The notes: generated by a model not told the origin, from the letters alone. A stretch of DNA of 64,000 nucleotides from Acidovorax sp. Leaf160 (GCF_001424265.1 NZ_LMOV01000027.1:141617-205616), one strand, 5' to 3'; positions 15,056 through 24,219 are shown, counted from the stretch's first letter. Numbers and translations are program-made.

Positions 15056-16237
15056 ATGACCATCCATCTGCTGCAGGACAAGGGCACGCCGCTCGGTCGC
15101 CAGACGCTTTCGTGGAAAGACATGGTGGGCAAGCCCATCAGCAAGCTCGACGACGACGCCTTCACCCGCGTGCGCGCCATCCTGATGAACGGCCAGGAAC
15201 TCGATTCGCTGCGCACCAAGCAGGTGGCGCTGCGCATGAACGCCGACGCCCGCGTGGCGCTGGCCCAGCTGATGCGCGTCGAGCAGCACCAGGCCACCAC
15301 CATCAACTGGCTGATCGGCGCCGACCACTCGCCGCTGGAAACCACCATCGGCTACGAGCAGACCGCCATCGAGGTCACCGCCGCTGTCGCGCAAATGGAG
15401 CCCGACCCCTATCTGGCCCAGGGCTACCGATACGCGCTGCTGGAAGACTTCGACCACCTCTACCGCTACAGCGCCATGCTCGACCGGCTGGAAGGCAAGG
15501 ACCCGAACAACATCACCCAGGGCTACACGGACATCGTGCCCGCGCGGCCCACCTGGGTGCACCACCGCGCGCCGGAACACGACCTGCTGGAGCCCTACGG
15601 CGCGGATGCGGAACTGGCCACCAAGCTGCATGCGCTGACGCTGACCGGCGGCGAATACCAGACGCACGACTACTACATGAACATCGGCCCGCTGTTCGCC
15701 GACCCGCTGGCGCGCCAGCTCTACGCGGAGATCGCCTCGGTGGAGTCGCAGCACATCACGCACTACGGCTCCATGCTCAACCCGCACGAAACCATCCTGG
15801 AAAAGCTGCTGGTCAGCGAAGCCTCGGAAGTCTGGAACTACGCCGGCTGCGCCGCGCAGGAAACGAACCCGCGCATCCGCGCGCTGTGGGAGCGGTTCCT
15901 GGACTATGAGCTGGGCCATCTGCAGGTCGCCATACAGCTCTTCAAGGACATCGAGCGGCGCGATCCGGCCGAGGTGCTGGGTGACGGCCGGCTGCCGCGC
16001 TTCATCGAATTCCGCAGCCAGCGCGACTTCGTGCGCCGCGTGGCGCAGGAGGAAAGCACGATGCGCAAGGACGGCACCGTGTTCGTGCCTGAAGCGGAAG
16101 AGGGCGTCTCGTCGCTGGCCTACCGAGACGCGGTGAACGCGGGGGGATCGCCGTCGCGCAATGTCTCGGCGACCTGGTCGTGGATGCCGGGAACCGAGCT
16201 GGTCCGTGACGAGGCGCCACGCCGCCATGCGGGCTGA
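15056..16237 (+). CDS. Large ferritin-like protein 2 (double bundle)
   Basis: The start MTIHLLQDKGTPLG follows AAGGAA. The 393-residue protein carries four spaced acidic-histidine pairs: RVEQHQATTINW, LLEDFDHLYRYSAML, SVESQHITHYGSML and LDYELGHLQVAIQLF. This is about twice the content of an ordinary ferritin-like domain, so the protein may contain two bundles or one long one with two metal sites. The C-terminal 70 residues are charged and lack helices. The neighbouring smaller ferritin-like gene suggests a hetero-complex. I do not know a characterised homologue. Confidence 0.7.
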   Translation: MTIHLLQDKGTPLGRQTLSWKDMVGKPISKLDDDAFTRVRAILMNGQELDSLRTKQVALRMNADARVALAQLMRVEQHQATTINWLIGADHSPLETTIGYEQTAIEVTAAVAQMEPDPYLAQGYRYALLEDFDHLYRYSAMLDRLEGKDPNNITQGYTDIVPARPTWVHHRAPEHDLLEPYGADAELATKLHALTLTGGEYQTHDYYMNIGPLFADPLARQLYAEIASVESQHITHYGSMLNPHETILEKLLVSEASEVWNYAGCAAQETNPRIRALWERFLDYELGHLQVAIQLFKDIERRDPAEVLGDGRLPRFIEFRSQRDFVRRVAQEESTMRKDGTVFVPEAEEGVSSLAYRDAVNAGGSPSRNVSATWSWMPGTELVRDEAPRRHAG

Positions 16238-16286
16238 GGGCGAGCGTCCGTGACGAAGGCCCTGGCCGGCCGGACGAACGAACGAA

Positions 16287-16323
16287 AAAACAGCCGGCAG
16301 GTGTTGCGCCTGCCGGCTGTTTT
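16287..16323. terminator. Bidirectional intrinsic terminator
   Basis: A perfect 15-bp stem with arms at 16287-16301 and 16309-16323 (core CAGCCGGCAGG) encloses a 7-nt loop. AAAA precedes and TTTTCTTT follows, so it can stop the ferritin-like transcript on the plus strand and the DUF892 transcript on the minus strand. Confidence 0.92.
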
Positions 16324-16377
16324 CTTTGGCTTCCAGGCACGCGACGCGGTCTGCCCCACGCGGCGCGCATGCCGGGG

Positions 16378-16875
16378 TCAGCCGGCGGCTTCGGCTTCCA
16401 GGTTGATGGCCGACTCGGCGAACACCGACAGCTTCTTGTCGGTGGCCTTTTCCTCTTCCAGCGTTTCCTTCAGGAGCTTCGCCGCTTCGGTGAAGCCCAG
16501 GTGCTTGGCGAAGGTGGCGAGGGTGCCGTAGCTCGCGATCTCGTAGTGCTCGACCTTCTGCGCGCAGCCGATCAGCGCGGCATCGCGCACGGCGCTCTTC
16601 TCGCCCTCCGAAATGGCGTCCTGCGCTTCTTCCACCAGGCCTTCCATGGCCGAGCACTTGATGCGCTTGAGGCGGATCTCGCACAACTCGACGATGCGGT
16701 CGATGCGCTCGATCTGGCCCCGGGTTTCTTCCAGATGGGTTTCGAAGGCGGCCGCCAGCTCGGCGTTCTGCGCGGCGCGGGCCATCTTGGGCAGCGCGCG
16801 GGACAGCTGTTTTTCGGCGCTGTAGACGTCCGACAGGTCGTGAATGAAGAGGTCTTTCAAGGTCTTGACGGTCAT
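16378..16875 (-). CDS. YciE/YciF-type ferritin-like protein (DUF892)
   Basis: The 165-residue protein has the full DUF892 pattern: LKDLFIHDLSDVYSAEKQL at the start, HLEETRGQIERIDRI, KVEHYEIASYGTL and a last ETLEEEKATDKKL. These provide the Glu/His ligands of a ferritin-like di-iron bundle. Homologues YciE and YciF are induced by general stress in enteric bacteria. AAGGA lies 7 nt before the start. The gene converges on the plus-strand ferritin-like pair across a shared terminator, and its promoter motif is the same as theirs. Confidence 0.92.
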   Translation of the reverse strand: MTVKTLKDLFIHDLSDVYSAEKQLSRALPKMARAAQNAELAAAFETHLEETRGQIERIDRIVELCEIRLKRIKCSAMEGLVEEAQDAISEGEKSAVRDAALIGCAQKVEHYEIASYGTLATFAKHLGFTEAAKLLKETLEEEKATDKKLSVFAESAINLEAEAAG

Positions 16876-16920
16876 GCTCGGTCCTTCAGTGGAAAGGGTG
16901 GAAAACGAAGTGAAGACCCA

Positions 16921-16954
16921 GCCTAGGAACGCTGTTTTCCAGCAGATGTAGGAC
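16921..16954 (-). promoter_or_regulatory. Promoter-like motif GTCCTACA-N17-TTCCTAGGC (minus strand)
   Basis: Read on the minus strand, GTCCTACA (16954-16947) and TTCCTAGGC (16929-16921) are 17 nt apart, as upstream of the ferritin-like pair. The second box ends 45 nt before the DUF892 start codon. The matched boxes, spacing and distance to the gene argue for a shared sigma factor or activator. Confidence 0.55.
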
Positions 16955-17014
16955 GTGATCGCCTGGGCGGGCCGTGCCGCGCAGCGGCAGCGACCCGCCC
17001 GCTGCAGCGCCTTC

Positions 17015-17263
17015 TCAGCGATCGCGGTCGCCTGGCGCGGCAGTGCGGCTGGCTGAGGCGCCGGCAGATTCCGGCACCACCTTGGTGGCGACCACCGCCA
17101 CCGGGTCGCTGGCTGGAAACGTGTCGCTCACGGCGTCGTCCAGCGTGTCTTCGGTGACGTGCTGGACCTGCACGTTCGTGCCGCGCGCCGGTGGGGCCGC
17201 TGCCGGTGCAGGGTCGGGGTGGTGGTCCTTCGTTGGAAAAGGCCAGGGCTGGCGTGGCGTCAT
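17015..17263 (-). CDS. Small hypothetical protein with FPASDP motif
   Basis: An 82-residue soluble, probably disordered protein with a good GGAGG ribosome site. The centre reads TLDDAVSDTFPASDPVAV; the phrase FPASDP is a recurrent signature of short uncharacterised stress-associated proteins in alpha- and betaproteobacteria. It stands on the same strand as the DUF892 gene, about 140 nt upstream of it. No function can be assigned. Confidence 0.7.
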   Translation of the reverse strand: MTPRQPWPFPTKDHHPDPAPAAAPPARGTNVQVQHVTEDTLDDAVSDTFPASDPVAVVATKVVPESAGASASRTAAPGDRDR

Positions 17264-17387
17264 GGTGGGGCCTCCGGATCGGATGCGTGGATGGAGCGTG
17301 GAGTGGGAAATGGAGCGCTTTCCCGGAATGCGCTTTCAGACTGCGACGCGGCGCAAACCCGGTGCTGTAGGAAGACCGCGCGGCCCG

Positions 17388-18008
17388 CTACCGGCGTGCA
17401 GCAGCGCCAGCCCCGGTGGGCTCGGCCTCGGCCTCGGCGTCGCGCCGCGCACGCACCCGCAAGGCCCAGGCTCCCAACGCGAGGCCCACGCCGAAGGCCG
17501 CATAAGTGCCGGCCAGCGCGTTGCGCGACAGATGGTGCTGAAAACCCGGCGTGAACCGCTCCGGCGTGCAGCGGAAGTCCACGAAGCACGCCAGCACGCT
17601 TGTCGCTGCCGCACCGGCCGTGGCCAGGTGCAGGCGATGCGCCTGGGGGTGGCTGCGCAGCGCTGCCGCGTGCACACAGCCCCAGAACACCGAGGCACCG
17701 TGGTGGATCGCATAGCCCAGCGCTGTGTAGCGCCCGCTGGCGCGATGCTCCCGCAAGGCCCTGTCGCCCCACCGCCACTGGCTCACCGCATTGAGCGGGG
17801 TGGCGGCACTGCGGGTCTGCCGGCTGCCGGCCCAGGCCAGCGCCAACGCCGACAGCACGCTGGCGAGGCTGCCCGCCACCAGCCCTTCCCAGGCGACGTG
17901 GGGGCGGTCCGCTATACCGTGTCGGCATGCCAGCCGGTGCGTGGAGGGCAGGTCGCTGCGCGGGCTGGAAGCGGCCGGAGGAGGGCGGCAGATCGCTGGC
18001 GTGGTCAT
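17388..18008 (-). CDS. Hypothetical multi-pass membrane protein
   Basis: I use the internal start MTTPAICRPPPAASS, since the longer frame upstream overlaps the divergent gene leader. The 206-residue protein has about three or four hydrophobic segments: GLVAGSLASVLSALALAWAG, YAIHHGASVFWGCVHAAAL, ATAGAAATSVLACFVDF and ALAGTYAAFGVGLALGAWAL. HH, H and D residues in or near the segments could bind metal. I do not recognise a named family. The gene is divergent from a DUF2269 protein. Confidence 0.65.
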   Translation of the reverse strand: MTTPAICRPPPAASSPRSDLPSTHRLACRHGIADRPHVAWEGLVAGSLASVLSALALAWAGSRQTRSAATPLNAVSQWRWGDRALREHRASGRYTALGYAIHHGASVFWGCVHAAALRSHPQAHRLHLATAGAAATSVLACFVDFRCTPERFTPGFQHHLSRNALAGTYAAFGVGLALGAWALRVRARRDAEAEAEPTGAGAAARR

Positions 18009-18229
18009 GGCGCAGAGCCTGCGGCGCGTAGCCGAAGGCGCTGCTGGCGTCAGCGCCTCGTTCGCCCGTAGGCGGCGGCGTACAGACACGGCCGCGCTGC
18101 GCCGACCCTGCCTGTCGCTCGGCGACCCGTAGCTTGAACGCTCACCAACTGCCGGTCCACCCAGCCGCACCGCGCGGTATCGGGCCGCCCCGCCACCTTG
18201 CCTTGCCCCTTCTGGTTGCGCGCACCGCC

Positions 18230-18706
18230 ATGGAATATCTCTTCGCCAAGTGGCTGCACATCCTCTCGTCCACCCTGCTGTTCGGGACCGGCATCGGATC
18301 GGCTTTCTATCTGCTGGTGACGGTGCTCAGCCGCGATGTGCACCTGATTGCGCACCTGTCCCGCTGGGTGGTGCGCGCCGACTGGCTGTTCACTGCCACC
18401 ACGGCCATCGCCCAGCCGCTCACCGGGTTCTGGCTGCTGCGGATGATGGGGCTCACGCCCGCCACCGGCTGGGTGGCCTGGTCGCTGGTGCTCTACGCCC
18501 TGGCCATCGGCTGCTGGCTGCCGGTGGTGTGGCTGCAGATGCGGCTGCGCGACCTGGCGGACGAGTCGGTGCGCCGGGGCGAGTCCGCGCCCTCGCAGCG
18601 GTTCTGGCGCTACTTCGGCGCCTGGGCGCTGCTGGGCGTGCCGGCGCTGTTCGCATTCCTGGCCATCTTCTGGCTGATGGTCGCCAAGCCGGATGCTCCC
18701 TGGTGA
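18230..18706 (+). CDS. DUF2269 integral membrane protein
   Basis: Starting at MEYLFAKWLHILSS, this 158-residue protein has four transmembrane segments and the family opening KWLHILSSTLLFGTGIGSAFY, with the later PLTGFWLLR and FAFLAIFWLMVAKP. DUF2269 proteins are uncharacterised and occur widely in proteobacteria. The 220-bp region between it and the divergent membrane protein gene shows nothing recognisable. Two alternative hairpins overlap its stop codon. Confidence 0.82.
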   Translation: MEYLFAKWLHILSSTLLFGTGIGSAFYLLVTVLSRDVHLIAHLSRWVVRADWLFTATTAIAQPLTGFWLLRMMGLTPATGWVAWSLVLYALAIGCWLPVVWLQMRLRDLADESVRRGESAPSQRFWRYFGAWALLGVPALFAFLAIFWLMVAKPDAPW

Positions 18707-18738
18707 AACATGCCCAGAGCCCCTGTTTCACGGGGCAT
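18703..18738 (+). other. Mutually exclusive hairpins at the DUF2269 stop codon
   Basis: GTGAAACA (18703-18710) can pair with TGTTTCAC (18724-18731), while ATGCCC (18710-18715) can pair with GGGCAT (18733-18738). The arms interleave and the connecting loops are 0-1 nt, so both cannot form together. No U-tract follows. It may serve as a weak terminator or a 3' end structure. Confidence 0.4.
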
Positions 18739-18741
18739 CCA

Positions 18742-18758
18742 GCTACCGTCCTGATAGC
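18742..18758 (+). repeat. GCTAY-N7-ATAGC repeat, copy A (degenerate)
   Basis: GCTAC-N7-ATAGC lies between the DUF2269 gene and xthA. A CCAGCC box follows at shorter spacing than in the main copies, so this is a diverged member of the dispersed repeat family found at seven other places in the window. Confidence 0.55.
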
Positions 18759-18806
18759 AAGCTGCCCCGGGCGATGCCGCCCCAGCCTTGCAGGGCGCCG
18801 CGGCGC

Positions 18807-19622
18807 TCAGAGCGGGTAGTCGTAGTCGATGGTCAGCGGCGCATGGTCGCTGAACTTCACGTCCTTGTAGATCGCGGCGCTGCGCGCGGTCCGGGCGATG
18901 GCGGGTGTCGCCAGGTGGTAATCCAGCCGCCAGCCGACATTGTTCAGATAGGCCTGGCCGCGGTTGCTCCACCAGGTGTAGGCCGCGTCGGTGGTGTCCG
19001 GGTGCATGTGACGATAAACGTCGATCAGGCCGCCCGTCGGCTCAGTGGTGTGCAACAACTTTGTCATCCAGTCGCGCTCCTCGGGCAGGAAGCCGCTGTT
19101 TTTCTGGTTGCTGCGCCAGTTCTTCAGGTCGATCTGCTGGTGCGCGATGTTGACGTCGCCGCACAGGATGAACTCCCGCTCGGCCTTCAGAGCCATCAGG
19201 TGCGGGTGGAATTCGGCCAGGAAGCGGAACTTGGCCAGCTGCCGCTCCGGGCCCGACGAGCCGCTCGGAAAGTACGCGCTGATGATCGACAGCTTGCGGG
19301 CCGGGGTGTCGAAGCGGGCTTCGACATAGCGGCCCTCGGCGTCGAACTCGGGCGAGCCGTAGCCGATGCGCACGTCGCTCGGTTCGTGCTGCGAATAGAT
19401 GCCCACGCCCGAGTAGCCCTTCTTCGTCGCGAAATGGAAGTGGCCCTTGAGGCCCGCCAGCTGCTCGAAGCGGTTCTGCATGTCGGCCGACTGGGCCTTG
19501 ATCTCCTGCACGCAAATACAATCCGGCCGGGTTTCGGCGATCCAGGCTTCGACGCCCTTGGAGGTGGCGGAACGGATGCCGTTGAGGTTGAGGCTGGTTA
19601 ACTTGAACAAGGATGAACTCAT
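18807..19622 (-). CDS. xthA: Exodeoxyribonuclease III
   Basis: The 271-residue protein shows the ExoIII/APE1 fold: SLNLNGIRSA (metal-binding Asn), CVQEIKAQ (catalytic Glu), YSGVGIYS, FILCGDVNIAHQQIDLKN (Asp/Asn), and a final WRLDYHL and FSDHAPL with the catalytic His. It removes 3' blocks and cleaves abasic sites in base excision repair. The ATG overlaps that of pyrE by 2 nt on the opposite strand (CATG), so each gene's promoter must lie inside the other gene or be shared. No good Shine-Dalgarno sequence is seen for this start. Confidence 0.93.
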   Translation of the reverse strand: MSSSLFKLTSLNLNGIRSATSKGVEAWIAETRPDCICVQEIKAQSADMQNRFEQLAGLKGHFHFATKKGYSGVGIYSQHEPSDVRIGYGSPEFDAEGRYVEARFDTPARKLSIISAYFPSGSSGPERQLAKFRFLAEFHPHLMALKAEREFILCGDVNIAHQQIDLKNWRSNQKNSGFLPEERDWMTKLLHTTEPTGGLIDVYRHMHPDTTDAAYTWWSNRGQAYLNNVGWRLDYHLATPAIARTARSAAIYKDVKFSDHAPLTIDYDYPL

Positions 19623-20322
19623 GGTGACAGACAAGGCGCAGCAGACGGAACAAGACCGGCTGGCGCAGGATTTCGTGGAGTTCGCCGAAGCCTCCGGCGT
19701 GCTGCGGTTCGGCGAATTCAAGACCAAAGCGGGCCGCATGAGCCCGTATTTCTTCAACGCCGGCCTGTTCGACGACGGCGCCAAGATGGGCCGGCTGGCG
19801 GAATTCTATGCAAAGGCGCTGCTGGCCAGCGGCATCGAATTCGACATGGTCTTCGGCCCCGCCTACAAGGGCATTCCGCTGGCCGCGACCGTGGCCGTCG
19901 AGCTGGCCCGGCTGGGCCGCAACGTGCCCTTCGCCTACAACCGCAAGGAAGCCAAGGACCACGGCGAGGGCGGCACCCTGGTCGGCGCCCCGCTCCAGGG
20001 GCGGGTGCTGATCGTGGATGACGTGATGTCGGCGGGCACGGCGGCCCGTGAATCCATCGCGCTGATCCGCGCTGCGGGCGCCACGCCGCACGCCATGGCG
20101 ATTGCGCTGGACCGGCAGGAAAAAGCCACCGAAAACGGCCAGGATGTGGAGCACAGCGCAGTGCAGTACGTGCGCGACCAGCTGGGCATGCAGGTCTGCA
20201 CTATCGCCACGCTGGCCGATTTATTGCAGTATCTGGACCGGGACGGGGGCTCTGCCGGCACGGCGGCCCACCGCGACCGGGTGCTGGCCTACCGCCAGCG
20301 TTACGGCGTTGGTGTGGCCTGA
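19621..20322 (+). CDS. pyrE: Orotate phosphoribosyltransferase
   Basis: The 233-residue enzyme converts orotate and PRPP to OMP in pyrimidine synthesis. Recognisable blocks are GVLRFGEFKTKAGRMSPYFF, VFGPAYKGIPLA, YNRKEAKDHGEGG (catalytic loop) and the PRPP motif VLIVDDVMSAGTA. AAGGA lies 8 nt before the ATG, inside the first codons of xthA read backwards. The overlapping divergent starts with xthA leave no intergenic space. Confidence 0.95.
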   Translation: MVTDKAQQTEQDRLAQDFVEFAEASGVLRFGEFKTKAGRMSPYFFNAGLFDDGAKMGRLAEFYAKALLASGIEFDMVFGPAYKGIPLAATVAVELARLGRNVPFAYNRKEAKDHGEGGTLVGAPLQGRVLIVDDVMSAGTAARESIALIRAAGATPHAMAIALDRQEKATENGQDVEHSAVQYVRDQLGMQVCTIATLADLLQYLDRDGGSAGTAAHRDRVLAYRQRYGVGVA

Positions 20323-20394
20323 TCTGGTGCCGGGTGGGCCTCCGCGTCCCGAACCGCATCCAACCCACCACTGCCCCCACCCGCCAGACTGGAA

Positions 20395-21150
20395 ATGGCT
20401 TTGAACGACGCCTCCGCCCATCCCACGCAGACCGTGCCGACGGCAACGACGTGGCGGCGCGCCCGCCCCACTGCCATGGCGGCGGGCATCGTGGTGGCGG
20501 GCGGGCTCTGGGCCGGCCCGTCGTGGGCTGCCGACCCGCCCGGCGCTTCGGCTGGCTCGGTGTACAGCTGCGTCGATCGGACGGGCCGCCGTTTGACGGC
20601 CGACCGGCCGATTCCCGAGTGCACCGACCGCGAGCAGCGCGTACTGGACCAGACCGGCGCCGAGCGCCGCCGCCTGGGGCCCACGCTCACCGAGCAGGAG
20701 CGCGCCGTGGTGGAGGCGCAGCGCCAGCGCGAGGCCGCCGAGCGCTCCCGCGTGGCCGAGGAGCGCCGCCGCGAACGGGTGCTGGTCAACCGCTACCCCG
20801 ACCAGGCGGCGCACGATGCCGAGCGCGCCGCAGCGCTGGCCCAGGTGGACGAAGTCACCGCTGTCGCGCAGAAGCGGGTCGATGATCTGCTGCGCGATCG
20901 CAAGAAGCTCGACACCGAGATGGAGTTCTACCGCAAGGACCCGAACAAGGCGCCCATGGTGCTCCGGCGCCAGATCGCCGAGCAGGACGATGCGCTGGCT
21001 GAGCAAAAACGCTTCGTGATCGCGCAGGACGCGGAAAAGCGCCGGGTGAACCAGCGCTTCGATGCGGAACTGGCCCAGCTGCGGCCGCTGTGGGCTGCGC
21101 GAGCCGCAGCGCAGGCCGGCGCGCCGCTGGTGCTGCCGCCACTGCGCTGA
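20395..21150 (+). CDS. DUF4124-like periplasmic coiled-coil protein
   Basis: A 251-residue protein with a signal peptide ending near PSWAAD. The mature N-terminus SVYSCVDRTGRRLTADRPI matches the short DUF4124 domain, followed by EQRVLDQTGAERRRLGPTL. From about residue 95 to 230 it is a charged alpha-helical coiled coil. The family is abundant in betaproteobacteria and uncharacterised. It follows pyrE at 72 nt and converges on gatB. Confidence 0.75.
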   Translation: MALNDASAHPTQTVPTATTWRRARPTAMAAGIVVAGGLWAGPSWAADPPGASAGSVYSCVDRTGRRLTADRPIPECTDREQRVLDQTGAERRRLGPTLTEQERAVVEAQRQREAAERSRVAEERRRERVLVNRYPDQAAHDAERAAALAQVDEVTAVAQKRVDDLLRDRKKLDTEMEFYRKDPNKAPMVLRRQIAEQDDALAEQKRFVIAQDAEKRRVNQRFDAELAQLRPLWAARAAAQAGAPLVLPPLR

Positions 21151-21232
21151 CCCTCCACCGTTCGCCTCGCGCTACGCGGTTCGGGGCGCCGCAGCGGGCG
21201 GCAGGGCCGGCAGGCGCCGGCCGTGCCGACGA

Positions 21233-22702
21233 TCAGCCGGCGGCGGTGGCCGCCGCCAGCCGGGCACGCAGCAGGTCATTCACCTGCTGCGGATTGGCCT
21301 TGCCCCGGCTGGCCTTCATGGCCTGGCCCACCAGCGCATTGAAGGCCTTGTCCTTGCCGGCCTTGAACTGGGCGACGTTGTCGGGGTTGGCGGCGATCAC
21401 CTCGTCGATGATCTTCTCCAGCGCGCCGGAATCGTTCATCTGCTTGAGGCCCTTGGCCTCGATGACGGCATCCACATCCTGGCCTTCGCCCGTCCAGAGC
21501 GCCTCGAACACCTGCTTGCCGGCGTTATTGGAAATGGTGCCGTCGGCGATGCGCGCCACCAGCTTCGCCAGCAGCGCGGCGCTGACCGGCGCGGCGGCGA
21601 TGCCAGCGGCTTCGCCGGCATTCACACGGCGCGAAACCTCGCCCATGATCCAGTTGCTGACCAGCTTCGGCTGGCCGCTGGCCCGAGCCGCTTCCTCGAA
21701 GTAGGCGGCCATCGCCTTGGACTGCGTGAGCGTGGCCGCGTCGTACGCGGGCAGGCCGTAGTCGGCCACGAAGCGCGCCGCCATGGCGCGCGGCAATTCG
21801 GGCATGCGGGCCCGCTCTTGCTGCACCCACTGCTCCGAGATCCGGAGCGGCGGCAGGTCGGGGTCGGGGAAATAGCGGTAGTCGGCCGCGTCTTCCTTGG
21901 TGCGCATGGCGCGCGTCTCGCCCGTGTCGGGGTTGAACAGCACGGTCGCCTGCTGGATCGCATGGCCGTCCTCGATCTGCTCGATCTGCCAGCGGATCTC
22001 GTAGTCGATCGCCTGCTGCATGAACTTGAAGCTGTTCAGGTTCTTGATCTCGCGGCGCGTGCCCAGCGGCTGGCCCGGCTTGCGCACCGAGACGTTGGCG
22101 TCGCAGCGGAACGAGCCTTCCTGCATGTTGCCGTCGCAGATGCCGATCCAGGTGACGATCTTGTGCAGCTCGCGCGCATAGGCCACGGCCTCTTCGCTGC
22201 TGCGCATGTCGGGCTCGGTCACGATCTCCAGCAGCGGCGTGCCGGCGCGGTTCAGGTCGATGCCGCTCTGGCCGATGAAGTCTTCGTGCAGCGACTTGCC
22301 GGCGTCTTCTTCCAGATGGGCGCGCACCAGCTTCACCGTCTTCTGCTCGTCGCCCAGGAAGAACGACACCTCGCCGCCCTGCACGACCGGAATCTCGAAC
22401 TGGCTGATCTGGTAGCCCTTGGGCAGATCGGGGTAGAAGTAGTTTTTGCGGGCGAAAATGCTCTCGGGCGCAATCGTGGAGCCGAGGGCCAGTCCTAATT
22501 TGATAGCGCAGGCCACCGCTTCGCGGTTCATCACCGGCAGCGTGCCGGGCAGGGCCAGGTCCACCGCGCAGGCCTGGGTGTTGGGCTCGGCGCCGAACGC
22601 CGTGGGGGCGCGGCTGAAGATCTTCGATTGCGTGGCGAGCTGGGTGTGGGTCTCGAAGCCGATGACGACTTCGTAGCCGTGGATCAATTTGGGGGTCGTC
22701 AT
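21233..22702 (-). CDS. gatB: Asp-tRNA(Asn)/Glu-tRNA(Gln) amidotransferase subunit B
   Basis: The 489-residue protein begins [19 protein letters not shown] and contains the GatB signature [19 protein letters not shown] and the later [15 protein letters not shown], with the YqeY-like tail domain at the end ([13 protein letters not shown]). It binds and activates the mischarged tRNA. It is the last gene of gatCAB, 1 nt after gatA. A short AT-rich tract at 22491-22507 (AIKL codons) resembles half of the GCTAY-N7-ATAGC repeat. Confidence 0.97.
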   Translation of the reverse strand: MTTPKLIHGYEVVIGFETHTQLATQSKIFSRAPTAFGAEPNTQACAVDLALPGTLPVMNREAVACAIKLGLALGSTIAPESIFARKNYFYPDLPKGYQISQFEIPVVQGGEVSFFLGDEQKTVKLVRAHLEEDAGKSLHEDFIGQSGIDLNRAGTPLLEIVTEPDMRSSEEAVAYARELHKIVTWIGICDGNMQEGSFRCDANVSVRKPGQPLGTRREIKNLNSFKFMQQAIDYEIRWQIEQIEDGHAIQQATVLFNPDTGETRAMRTKEDAADYRYFPDPDLPPLRISEQWVQQERARMPELPRAMAARFVADYGLPAYDAATLTQSKAMAAYFEEAARASGQPKLVSNWIMGEVSRRVNAGEAAGIAAAPVSAALLAKLVARIADGTISNNAGKQVFEALWTGEGQDVDAVIEAKGLKQMNDSGALEKIIDEVIAANPDNVAQFKAGKDKAFNALVGQAMKASRGKANPQQVNDLLRARLAAATAAG

Positions 22703-22703
22703 G

Positions 22704-24206
22704 TCACAGGCCTCCTGGTGCGCGGAGGTGGAAGTCGGTGGCCTGCTGCAGGCGGTGCGCGGCGTTGAGCAGGCGGCTTTCCTGGAAGTAGTTGCCGATG
22801 AGCTGCAGGCCCACCGGCATGCCGCCTTCGCCGAAGCCGGCCGGCACGCTCATGCCGGGCAGGCCGGCGAGCGAGGCGGGCAGGGTGAAGATGTCGGCCA
22901 GGTAGTCGGCCAGCGGGTCGTTGCCGTGCTCGCCCAGCTTCCAGGCCACCGTGGGGGCCACGGGGCCGGCGATGACGTCGCACTGCTGGAAGGCGCTCTG
23001 GAAGTCGTCCGCGATCATGCGGCGGATCTTCTGCGCCTGCAGGTAGTAGGCGTCGTAGTAGCCGTGGCTCAGCACATAGGCGCCGATCATGATGCGGCGC
23101 TTGACCTCGTCGCCGAAGCCTTCGGCGCGGGTCTTCTTATACATGTCCACCAGGTCGGTGTAGTCCTTGGCGCGGTGGCCGAACTTCACGCCGTCGAAGC
23201 GGCTCAGGTTGGACGAGGCCTCGGCCGGCGCGATGATGTAGTACACCGGGATGGACAGTTCGGTGCGCGGCAGCGTGATCGGCACCAGCTTGGCGCCGAG
23301 CTTCTCGTATTCCTTGAGGGTGCCGTCCGCCGCAGCGCGCACGTCGGGCGCCAGGCCCTCGCCGAAGAATTCGGCCGGGATGCCGATGCGCAGGCCGTCG
23401 ATGGAGTCGTTCAGCCGGGCGCTGAAGTCTTCGGCCGGCACGTCCAGGCTGGTGGAGTCGCGGTCCAGGTCGGGGCCGCACAAGGCCGACAGCAGCAGGG
23501 CGCAGTCCTCGGCCGAGCGGGCCATCGGGCCGGCCTGGTCCAGGCTGGAGGCGAAGGCGATCATGCCGTAGCGGCTGGCGCGGCCATAGGTGGGCTTGAT
23601 GCCGGTGATGCCGCAGAACGAGGCCGGCTGGCGGATCGAGCCGCCGGTGTCGGTGCCGGTGACGGCCGGGGCCAGGCGCGCGGCCACCGCCACGGCGCTG
23701 CCGCCCGACGAGCCGCCCGGCACGCGGGCCGTGTCCCAGGGGTTGCGCACCGGTTGTGGCGCATCGAACCCCACCGGGGCGATGGCGGAGTTCTCGTTGG
23801 CCGAGCCCATGGCGAATTCGTCGCAGTTGAGCTTGCCCAGCGTCACCGCGCCGGCCTCGGCCAGCCGCGTGACCACGGTGGCGTCGAAAGGCGAGCGGTA
23901 GCCGGCCAGCATCTTCGAGCCCGCCGTGGTGGGGAAGTCGCGCGTGACGAAGATATCCTTGTGCGCGATGGGCACGCCCGCCAGCGGGCCCGCCGTGCCG
24001 GCGGCGATGGCGGCGTCCTGCGCGCGGGCCTGGGCCAGGGTGGCTTCTTCGTTCACGGAAACGAAGGCGCCCAGCGGCTGGTGTTCCTGCGCGCGGGCGA
24101 GGAAGTGCTGGGCCGCCTCGACGGCGGACACCTGTCTGGCCGCCAGCTGGCGGGCCAGGTCGGCCACGCCGAGGTCGTGCAAGGGTGCGTTCTGGATGTC
24201 GGTCAT
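22704..24206 (-). CDS. gatA: Amidotransferase subunit A
   Basis: The 500-residue amidase-signature enzyme liberates ammonia from glutamine for transamidation of mischarged tRNA. The Ser-cisSer-Lys triad is visible in [25 protein letters not shown] and [15 protein letters not shown]. It lies between gatC (13 nt) and gatB (1 nt), one transcription unit. The presence of gatCAB implies that Asn-tRNA, Gln-tRNA or both are made indirectly. Confidence 0.97.
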   Translation of the reverse strand: MTDIQNAPLHDLGVADLARQLAARQVSAVEAAQHFLARAQEHQPLGAFVSVNEEATLAQARAQDAAIAAGTAGPLAGVPIAHKDIFVTRDFPTTAGSKMLAGYRSPFDATVVTRLAEAGAVTLGKLNCDEFAMGSANENSAIAPVGFDAPQPVRNPWDTARVPGGSSGGSAVAVAARLAPAVTGTDTGGSIRQPASFCGITGIKPTYGRASRYGMIAFASSLDQAGPMARSAEDCALLLSALCGPDLDRDSTSLDVPAEDFSARLNDSIDGLRIGIPAEFFGEGLAPDVRAAADGTLKEYEKLGAKLVPITLPRTELSIPVYYIIAPAEASSNLSRFDGVKFGHRAKDYTDLVDMYKKTRAEGFGDEVKRRIMIGAYVLSHGYYDAYYLQAQKIRRMIADDFQSAFQQCDVIAGPVAPTVAWKLGEHGNDPLADYLADIFTLPASLAGLPGMSVPAGFGEGGMPVGLQLIGNYFQESRLLNAAHRLQQATDFHLRAPGGL

Positions 24207-24219
24207 GCTGTGTGCGTCC

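Noticed and set aside
14168..16684. Long minus-strand frame opposite the ferritin-like genes
   Set aside because: Same shadow pattern, no ribosome site or motif, and it crosses a strong bidirectional terminator.
18703..18738. H-type pseudoknot
   Set aside because: Connecting loops of 0 and about 1 nt cannot span the stems, so the pairings must be alternatives.
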